From positions 434,001-498,000 of the forward strand of contig OX637803.1 in assembly GCA_951802425.1 (NCBI GenBank): a stretch of DNA of 64,000 nucleotides, read 5' to 3'. Under the pieces are notes generated by a model. That model searched no databases and was not told the DNA's origin. It saw only the letters and a program-made list of their open reading frames with translations. The translations under genes and the position numbers were made by a program. This stretch comes from Clavaria fumosa. Taxonomy: Eukaryota; Basidiomycota; Agaricomycetes; Agaricales; Clavariaceae. This document shows positions 56,451 through 64,000 of this stretch, one piece after another. Each line of letters opens with the position of its first letter. Position 1 is the first letter of the stretch.

Positions 56451-57740
56451 ATGGCTGACGCCGCCCCCGCACCTGCCCCTGCCCCCGCAGCGGCACCGAT
56501 AACGTTGAATTTGAAAATCGCCCCCTACTCGGGAGAGCGAACAGAGTTCCAAACCTTCCTCCGCAGTCTCCACCTGGAATTCAGGGTGAACGCTGCCAGA
56601 TATCCCACGGACTTCCTCAAGGTGGTTTTCACCTTGAGCAATATGACGGAAGGCTACGCTGCAGAGTGGGCAAATCAAGCTGCCACGGTTCTGCTGGAGG
56701 AAGGAGGAGAGCAGGTCATCTGGGCGACCTTTGAAGCGAGAATGAGGGAGGCTTTCTCCCCCATTGAAGACCAAGCCCTGGCCGTCCAGAAGATCAACCT
56801 CTTCAAGCAAGTGCAGATGGACGCTGCACAGTTTTTCCAGAAATTCGAGACGCTGATGAACCAGGCCGGTTACGACGAAGAGACGCACTGGAACGTGATC
56901 CACGCGCTACTAATGAGGGCCTTACACCCTAAACTGATGGAGAAAGTACTCTCCTGCGCCGAGCAACCCGCGGATTACCAAGCTTTCCGGGTGCTCACGA
57001 TACGACTAGACCGCCAGCACCAACTACACACAGCGGTACAAAGAGAAATGCGGGCCCAAACGGCACCCGCTCCTCGCCCCACCTGGAATCAGCCCGCGCA
57101 ACGCCAACCCCCACAGAACCGTTACTGGCGCTCACCCCAGTGGCAACCACAGGCAGTATGGGAAAGGCAGAACCAGTGGAACGCGCCACCCGCACAGCCA
57201 CAGCAGGCACAATGGCAACCGCGCCCCCAGCAGCAGCAACAACAACAGCAGCAGGCGCCGCCCCCTGGACAATGGAACAGACAGGCCCCGCCGGGTACCA
57301 GACAAGGTACCCCTATGGACACGAGCCGAGGTACTGGCCCCCGTCGCCCACTCGTCTGTTACAATTGTGGACAAGTCGGGCACCCTGCACGGTTGTGCCC
57401 AGAACCGCCCCAACGTCGCGCCATGCCCAGACAGCAAGCGAGACTCGGCAGCGCATTTGAAATGCAGTCGCCCCCTGGGTACTATACGCCGCCCCCGTTT
57501 TCGCCATACCCCGTACCTGCCTATCCGTCGTCACAACCAGCCTCCCTAACGTCATTCAACCCCTCGTACGCAGCCTCGACGGCTGCGCAAAACGATTACG
57601 AGGAAATGGAGAATACCATCGCGCAGTTGCGGGACCAGCTGCACATCCAACAGAGGCCCAGGGCACCGACACCTGGACCAGAGACGACTGAAGCAACGTC
57701 GAACGCCGGAGGAGAGGATTTTCAGCAGGGATCCGCCTGA
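56451..57740 (+). CDS. gag of element B
   Basis: Intact 429-codon ORF. After an Ala/Pro start comes the capsid-like domain of Ty3/gypsy gag (FQTFLRSLHLEFRVNAARYP; VIWATFEARMREAFSP; FFQKFETLMNQAGYDEE). A Gln/Pro-rich linker follows (run of nine Gln), then the zinc knuckle CYNCGQVGHPARLC and a Tyr/Pro-rich tail ending in a short helix. It forms the particle and binds RNA. It is in a different frame from pol, with 56 bases between them, so pol is not a simple readthrough product. Confidence 0.92.
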   Translation: MADAAPAPAPAPAAAPITLNLKIAPYSGERTEFQTFLRSLHLEFRVNAARYPTDFLKVVFTLSNMTEGYAAEWANQAATVLLEEGGEQVIWATFEARMREAFSPIEDQALAVQKINLFKQVQMDAAQFFQKFETLMNQAGYDEETHWNVIHALLMRALHPKLMEKVLSCAEQPADYQAFRVLTIRLDRQHQLHTAVQREMRAQTAPAPRPTWNQPAQRQPPQNRYWRSPQWQPQAVWERQNQWNAPPAQPQQAQWQPRPQQQQQQQQQAPPPGQWNRQAPPGTRQGTPMDTSRGTGPRRPLVCYNCGQVGHPARLCPEPPQRRAMPRQQARLGSAFEMQSPPGYYTPPPFSPYPVPAYPSSQPASLTSFNPSYAASTAAQNDYEEMENTIAQLRDQLHIQQRPRAPTPGPETTEATSNAGGEDFQQGSA

Positions 57741-57796
57741 GTGCTAAGGCAGGATCCTTATATATTGTACCCGCCCGCCGCCATGTAAAACGAGCC

Positions 57797-60700
57797 ATGA
57801 ATGACACCCTGCTATTTCCATTGCCAAAGGAGGCTGAGAGGGCTAAGCACACCCTCAAAGACCTCACCTCTAAGAAACTCCCAGGATATAATGATGATGT
57901 GCATTGGGACACTGATCCCAGGACCACATATGGGAAAGGAGGAGAACGGCAATTGGACATGCCAGGATTCGTAACCACCCTGGACACCAAAGAGACCTAT
58001 GACATCAAACTACTAATCGACTCTGGCTGTACGATGTCGGTTATGGACTTGGAGTGGGCCACCACTAGGAAAATGAACCTTGCAAAACTCGAGACCCCTA
58101 TAATATTCAAAAATATCGATGGGACCACGAATATATCTGGGGCCTTTAAACACTCGGTGGCCCTACGACTCAATATTGGAGGCCACGTCGAGATCAAGCA
58201 GTTCCTACTAGGACGAGTTACCGGTCACCCAGCGATCCTGGGACATGATTGGCTCCGGTACCACAACCCCAACATCCGATGGTTCGAAAAGTATATCCGC
58301 TTCGACAAGTGCAAGAAGAAAGACTGTCACATTGTGGATTACGGCCATGGCTTTCGAAGCCTACACGACACGGCAACCCCGCTTGACTGGAAAGCCTTGT
58401 ACCCCCGGGTATTTGCTGGAAAGTCTGACCAGAAACTACCCAAGTCTCTACCGGGAATCGACTATGAAATTAAATTCAAAAACGACCCCGGTTTCCTACG
58501 CTCGAAAGTCTACCCGCTCACCAGTAGAGAAGACCAAGCTTTGAAAGCTTGGCTCGAAGAAAATTTGGAAAACGGCCGACTAGTCTGGGGAGAATCAGAC
58601 TATGTTAGCCCGATTTTCTTCAAAGACGAAGGGGACAAGCTACGACCCATCATCGATTACAAGCGCTTGAATTCCTTTTGCGTCAAGGACATATACCCGC
58701 TACCCAGGATCGATGAAACAGTGGCAAGCCTGAAGAAAGCCAAGGTGTTCTCAAGCGCGGACGTGGAATGGGGCTATTGGAACGTCGCGATGGCCAAGGG
58801 GGCACAACACCTCGCCGCCATAATCACTAAATACGGCACGGTATGACCCACCGTCATGCAGTTCGGATTAATGAATGCCCCTTCGGTTTTCCAAAGGAGG
58901 ATGAACTATATCTTTCGCACACTGATAGCCACTGGGAAGGTGTTTGTATACATCGACGACATCCTCGTGGCAACAGAAACGGTCAACGAACATCGACGCC
59001 TACTGCACGAGGTATTCAGAATATTACAGGAAAACGACCTCTGCGTCCGCGAATCGAAATGCAAGATAGAGCAGTCAGAGGTCACATTTCTGGGACTACT
59101 GATCTCGGAGGGGAGCATCCGGCACTCGCCCAAGAAATGCAAAGGGATAGCCGATTGGCCAGTGCCGAGGAACAAACACGCCCTCCAAAAAGGGATCGGC
59201 CTACTAAACTATTTCCGAAGATTCATACAGGGATTTGCTACCATCGCCAAGCCGCTATACGAGCTGCTAAGCGACAACGCACCGTATATCTGGATGGACC
59301 GACAAGAACGAGCCTGGAGACGCCTAATCGACATACTGCAAAGCGATGTAGTGCTGGCAATCCCACAAGATGAAGGCAAGTGGAAAATGGAAGTAGACGC
59401 GAGTAATTATGCCACCGGAGGAGTACTGTCACAGCAGCAACCCGACGGCATCTGGCGACCGGTAGATTTCATTTCGAAAACCTTCTCCCCGGCGGAGATG
59501 AATTATGCAACATATGACAAAGAGTTTTTAGCAATCATTAGGGGACTAGAAGAGTGGCGCCACTACTTGCTGGGGGCTAAAGACCCTTTTGAAATCCACA
59601 CCGACCATGCGAACCTTCAGTATTTTCAAAAAAGCCAAAAACTCAACCCTCGACAGACGCGATGGCAGTCAAAATTACAGTGCTTTAATTTTGAAGTGAA
59701 ATACAAACCGGGAAAAACAAATATGAAGGCGGACGCTCTCTCCCGACGGCCGGACCACTGGGAGGGAACGGACAAATACGAAAAACCCTTAGTACAGGTT
59801 TTCCCGGCCCAGCGCCTTGCTACACTCTTAACCCCCGAGCCGACAATTGACCAATTGCTCCTGGAGGCACACGCAAACACTGTGCCGCCTAAGACGATAC
59901 CCTACGAGAAAGGAGCAGATGGACTTTTCAGACACGAAGGAAAGGTCTGGGTGCCCCAAGACCTAGTACACAAGGTGCTAATGGAGCTACATGACTCCCC
60001 ACTCGGAGGGCACCCTGGACCCGAGAAGACGTTGGAGAGTGTCACCCGACAGTTCGCGTGGCCAGGAGTCAAGGAAGACGTAACGGAGTACGTGGACGGC
60101 TGCGAAAAATGCCAAAGGACGAAGCCTGACCGCACGAAGCGACGCGCGCCCCTGCATCCGCACGCGATACCGCCCTGCCCATGGCACACGATCACTTGGG
60201 ATCTGATCGGACCATTGTCAAAGTCTGCCACAAATAACGCCATCCTTGTAATATGCGACAAACTCACGAAGATGACCTTACTAGAAGCCACGGACACGAA
60301 ACTCACGGCACTAGGAGCAGCAAAAATCCTGCGAGATCGGGTACTTCGCAGCCATGGAGTGCCTTGCAAGGTGATAAGCGACCGAGGATCTCAATTCGTC
60401 TCAAATTTCATGGAGGAATTTTATAAAATTATTGGCATAAAAGGAAACCCGAGCACCGCCTACCATCCGCAAACCGACGGACAGACGGAAAGAATGAACC
60501 AGGAGATAGAAATATACCTGCGTTCGTACGTCGACTTCATGCAAGACGATTGGTCGGACTGGCTACCCACTGCGGAATTCGCCTTGAACAACCGACAGCA
60601 CTCCGCGACCAAATATAGCCCCTTCTTCTTAAACTATGGTTTTCACCCTCGTATGGGTGATATTAGCTTGCCCGACATGCCGCATACCCCGGAGGCCTCT

Positions 60701-61273
60701 GACTTCGCCACAAAACTACAGAAGGCCAGAGAAAATGCGAAGAAAGCCATGGAGAAAGCCGCACAATATATGAAAACCGCTTACGATAAACACAAAAATA
60801 CAAAAACATTGGACTACAAGAAAGGCAACCTGGTCTGGCTGGACGCCACCAATCTAAACACGGAACGACCATCGGAAAAACTCACGGACAGAAGAGTTGG
60901 TCCTTTCGTGGTGGTAGAGAAGGTGGGACCGGCCGCCTACCGACTCAACCTACCCGCGACTTGGAAGATCCACCCGGTGTTCAACGAGGTACTACTTACA
61001 CCGTATAAGGAAGGAAAGTTCCCCAATCAGACTCCGGACGAACGCCCACCTCCCGAATTGATCGACGACCACTTGCAATACGACGTAGAAGAAGTACTGA
61101 AGAGCCGGAGACACAGACGAAAGTTGCAGTATCTGGTGAAATGGGCCGGCTATCCCCACGAGGACAACACGTGGGAGCCGAAGGCAAACCTGAAGAAAGC
61201 GGCGGAAGCGATTGCAGACTTCCATCGAAAGCACCCTGAAGCGACACGTGCTCTCACGGTGTCTTTTACCTGA
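57797..61273 (+). pseudogene. pol of element B (PR-RT-RH-IN-chromodomain), one in-frame TGA
   Basis: A frame of 1158 codons is interrupted once by TGA at 58844-58846 (codon 350). Protease: LLIDSGCTMS at about residue 72-81. Reverse transcriptase: YVSPIFFKDE, LRPIIDYKRLN and SSADVEWGYWN before the stop; MQFGLMNAPSVFQ and VYIDDILVA after it. RNase H: DASNYATGG, YDKEFLAI, TDHANL and ADALSRRPDH. Integrase: an HHCC zinc module (HDSPLGGHPG to CEKCQ) and DDE residues in TWDLIGPL, SDRGSQF and the later ERMNQEIE. C-terminal chromodomain: YDVEEVLKSRRHRRKLQYLV then KWAGYPHEDNTWEPKANL. The chromodomain marks a chromovirus that may target modified chromatin. The stop falls where CGA would encode Arg. Confidence 0.95.
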
Positions 61274-61375
61274 ATGATCACACACTCAGGGTCGAGCACT
61301 TAAAAAGAAAACTACAATCGACTTCACCCACAGAACACCTTCTTCCTCCCCCCCTTACAACCTACACCCGCTGCC

Positions 61376-62128
61376 ATGCCGCCCGACCGTACTCCTCAAC
61401 CCCCACGCCGCGGAATGTACGCCCACCGCGCTGCAGGATGGCCGAACCACCTACCGCGCCCCCCTCCCGCTGAGACCACCCGCCAACGACCCGCACTAGA
61501 CCTGCGGCCTGGACCGGACCCGCGAGGAACGCCGCCGGCACTCCAGCGCCCCCCATCGTCCCCTGGAACAACTGCCCGCATGCGCCATATCTTAGACGCA
61601 GTGCGGATCCCCCATGCGCGCCGAGTATTGGGGTTAGACCCCCCACCGCTGATGACGGACGACCCCCCTTCACGGATACCACAGTTTCGACAAAACCGAG
61701 AGCTCCTGGAGCCTGAGGACGATGTTTGGCTCCGCAGGATGGCCGAGCGGCTCAGCGTGAGCTTTAGCCGTGCCATGTGGACCGAACTGCGAGGACTGCA
61801 GTTTGAGCAGCAACGACGCGTCCTCCGCGCTTCTCCCGTCCTCGTCGAGATATGGGTGAATTCTCGGAGCTCAAGACTGCGATTCGAGGTTCCGTTGCCG
61901 CCGGAGCCTATCCTACAAGAAGAGTGGGCCGTACACCACAGTCGCACAGGCCCCCCCTGGGTCATACCCATGTCCACCGACGTCATGACCCCGTGGATTG
62001 TCCCCGCCGACGCCTATGAACACCCCCTCGTGCCCGACACACGCGACACGAGCCTCGACCCACCCACCAAACTCGAGCCGTCAACCGAACTACCACCGCG
62101 CGAACACCAGGAGAGCCCGGAAGCCTAG
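61376..62128 (+). CDS. Accessory ORF between pol and 3' LTR of element B
   Basis: Intact 250-codon ORF located where env sits in errantiviruses. It has no signal peptide, membrane span or glycosylation-rich region, so it is not an envelope protein. The first 80 residues are Pro/Arg rich; the centre is helical and charged (DDVWLRRMAERLSVSFSRAM; GLQFEQQRRVLR). It then reads VLVEIWVNSRSSRLRFEVPL and ends Pro-rich. The ATG lies 102 bases after the pol stop. Function unknown; antisense or RNA-binding roles cannot be judged from the sequence. Confidence 0.68.
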   Translation: MPPDRTPQPPRRGMYAHRAAGWPNHLPRPPPAETTRQRPALDLRPGPDPRGTPPALQRPPSSPGTTARMRHILDAVRIPHARRVLGLDPPPLMTDDPPSRIPQFRQNRELLEPEDDVWLRRMAERLSVSFSRAMWTELRGLQFEQQRRVLRASPVLVEIWVNSRSSRLRFEVPLPPEPILQEEWAVHHSRTGPPWVIPMSTDVMTPWIVPADAYEHPLVPDTRDTSLDPPTKLEPSTELPPREHQESPEA

Positions 62129-62152
62129 CGGGTCCATCGGGACGCCGGACCA

Positions 62153-62163
62153 CAGGAGGGGGA
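62153..62163 (+). promoter_or_regulatory. Polypurine tract of element B
   Basis: AGGAGGGGGA lies a few bases before the 3' LTR (62167), the expected primer for plus-strand DNA synthesis. Confidence 0.8.
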
Positions 62164-62166
62164 CTA

Positions 62167-62512
62167 TGTTACAATCTCACCACGTCACCCCCCTCTTTTC
62201 CTTTTCACCATATCACTGCCCTCCTTTTCTACCCTTCACGCCTCCCCTTCTCTTTCATCACATGCCTCATGCCGCGCCCCTCTTATGTTATCACACGTGA
62301 GTCATCCCCGGCCTTGCCTCCTATGCACCGACTACACGCTTTCCCCATGCTGCGTTATGACTCACCCCCTCTGTAGTATATAAGTAGCCGTACCCACCTG
62401 TAACAATCCCTTAGGTTGTTACCTTCCTATCACATACATCCTTTGCTCCTATTCGGCCAACTCTACCTGAGTTCCTCGAAATACCCGGGAGTCAACGCGA
62501 CAATTGTTGACA
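62167..62512 (+). repeat. 3' LTR of element B
   Basis: Same 346 bp as the 5' LTR with one difference found by eye. Followed directly by the target duplication ACTGG (62513-62517). Confidence 0.95.
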
Positions 62513-62517
62513 ACTGG

Positions 62518-63659
62518 TCAGCTATTGAGCCATGGTACCAACCTGTGGACTACCACTAGGTTGGGGTAGACTCATGGGGGTCAGTAGCTAAGGCCATAGG
62601 TTATCAACACTTAGGTTACTGAAATGATAATATCAGCCCAAGGCAGTACCTTGCTGAATTGACTAGTTATAGTGCATTTGGCAGGAAGGTGTGGCACTGA
62701 GTAACCTACTAGTCCTGTAGGTTAGACTATGAATAGATTGGGGAGAGGTTTGAGTCAGTCTGACTCCTGGCTGCTCAATTCTATTTATAGACAGTACCAG
62801 ATCCATAACAGACCATGGAACGGTATGTTATCTGTTTCTAATTTCATGTTTGCTGCTCATATGGACACAGCAGGCCAAGAAGAGAAGGAAAAAGACTTTA
62901 CTGATGAGCTGCATGATTTGCTGGTTTGAGCATGAAGTCAATGTAATGTGTGAGAAGGCCCTTCTTAACAAATGTGAGTCAGTCACTCTTTGGTGTGGTC
63001 TAGTTCTTAAGCATGTCTTGCAATGGTCATTGAATCATTCATTTTTAAGGACCAATGCAAAAGGAGGAAGCCCAGGTATGCCCCACCCACCACTGTTATT
63101 ACTTGGGAGGATGATGTCCCTTGATCCATCTGGAGTAGGGATGGTGTCCTCTTGGCTATGTATCTGCCCAACCTTGTCAAGGAATGAGGCAAGGTTAGTG
63201 TCTCTTCTAGCCAGTAATCCATGCCATTAACATTCTTTATATAGGAAGTGTTGACAGAGGCTCTCATGGCCTATGGTACCCAACATCTGCCAGCCCAATT
63301 CAAGACCAAGGTCAGCCAAGGTCAAGAGCACATATATGTGGAGTTGGAAAACTCCAAGAGGATTGTTGGTGAGGTTAGAATAGCCAGAGGCTGGAACACC
63401 TTGGGGTGCAAAGTGAGTGTAGAGTATTTTGTTTTTATGTTATTCTCACTATGGCCTGCAGGGAACAGAGACACTCATCACTTCGAGTGATATGATATGC
63501 ATGGGGAAATAGAACCATTCTCAGGACAGCAAATCTCTGTTCCTCATTTTACTCACACTAGTTGCTGGAAGTCTGTAGGTTCAGAATCACTTGTGTCCTA
63601 GTCTTTACCAAATACCATTTCTTCTCAAATTGTTGTCATTACTTGATTCTCCCTCCTAG
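62518..63659. other. CpG-poor repeat island, decayed coding fragments
   Basis: Plus-strand ORFs (62729-62929, 62850-63230, 63248-63490) look like successive pieces of one decayed protein (FTDELHDLLV; LTEALMAYGTQHLPAQFKTK) whose family I cannot name. A GTGAGT donor occurs at about 63413. No intact gene. Confidence 0.35.
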
Positions 63660-63880
63660 CATCAGGAAACTGTCAATTGTCTTGACCCAACTTGGCCAGC
63701 AAGATCAGGAAGGGGAATGAGCTTGACTATATCTATATTACCTTGAATAGCTTGACTATCTTATATCCACTTGACAAGATTCCATGTCAAGCTGGCTAAG
63801 TTGTCTTGCTGGTTTTGGCCATCTTGATCTTGGGATCAAGCTGGCCAAGTTGGGTCAAGACAATTGACAGTTTCCTGATG
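63660..63880. mobile_element. MITE of 221 bp with 41-bp perfect terminal inverted repeats
   Basis: 63660-63700 and 63840-63880 are exact inverted copies beginning CATCAGGAAACTGTCAATTG. The interior repeats CTTGACTAT-like motifs and codes for nothing. The first ten bases match the ends of the fold-back element at 3831-4463. Target duplication unclear. Confidence 0.9.
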
Positions 63881-64000
63881 TATGCTGCTGCCCTGACCTG
63901 GGCCTACTGTTCTATTCCACATTTCAATGTGTCCAATGTCTGGTCAGGCACTGGAGTCCCTTACCCCACCATCTGCCAGGCAAGAGAGGACTGTCTTGAA

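Larger units (their letters stand above)
55440..62512 (+). mobile_element. Complete young Ty3/gypsy chromovirus-type retrotransposon B
   Basis: Identical-length LTRs (346 bp) flank it. By eye I find one mismatch (C/T at the GGCCTCGCC site). The 5-bp target duplication ACTGG lies at 55435-55439 and 62513-62517. Inside are a self-priming primer site, an upstream ORF, gag, pol (protease, RT, RNase H, integrase, chromodomain), a downstream ORF and a polypurine tract. One TGA interrupts pol. Length is 7073 bp. Confidence 0.95.

Noticed and set aside
61376..62128. env gene in element B
   Set aside because: The ORF is in the right position, but has no signal peptide, membrane anchor or cysteine pattern of an envelope protein.

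Overview
The window is nuclear DNA of a filamentous basidiomycete, most likely an agaricomycete. Genes are packed closely on both strands, carry many 48-80 bp GT-AG introns, and encode fungal-type proteins (RAI1, eIF6, Arp10, PMP34-type carrier, NDUFAF7). Gene models below were spliced by eye; for most of them the exon lengths sum to a whole number of codons.

Layout. 1-2.7 kb: 5' end of a Ty3/gypsy element (element A) on the minus strand, entering from beyond the left edge. 2.7-5.3 kb: repeat debris, a 633 bp fold-back element and a truncated minus-strand gene. 5.3-7.9 kb: a conserved-looking membrane protein gene and a Lys/Glu/Pro/Ala repeat protein gene. 8.3-19 kb: transposon graveyard with a Tad-like LINE whose RT core is replaced by a deleted LTR element, a Harbinger element with a nested hAT MITE, a Tc1 copy and gag remnants. 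19-47.5 kb: gene island with a PX...PB1 protein, Arp10, an alpha-arrestin, a METTL21-type methyltransferase, a PMP34-type carrier, a Whi5-like protein, RAI1, a cytochrome b5-domain protein, an unnamed protein, a peroxiredoxin-like protein, eIF6 and NDUFAF7. 47.5-64 kb: second repeat island with degenerate CTCTGA repeats, a second Tc1 copy, a complete young chromodomain Ty3/gypsy element (element B, 55440-62512) and a terminal MITE.

The most interesting system is the pair of LTR retrotransposons A and B. In both, the sequence just inside the 5' LTR is not recognisably a tRNA primer site. It is a perfect complement (13 nt in A, 10 nt in B) of a stretch in the same LTR about 30 bp downstream of the TATA box, where transcription should start. 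That is the arrangement behind Tf1-type self-priming. Both elements also carry an extra ORF upstream of gag. In A the ORFs are joined by overlapping stop/start codons, and B has a further 250-codon ORF between pol and the 3' LTR.

The repeat islands look strongly CpG-poor, and most in-frame stops I found in transposon ORFs are TGA where CGA would be expected. This points to CpG-directed cytosine methylation and deamination of repeats.
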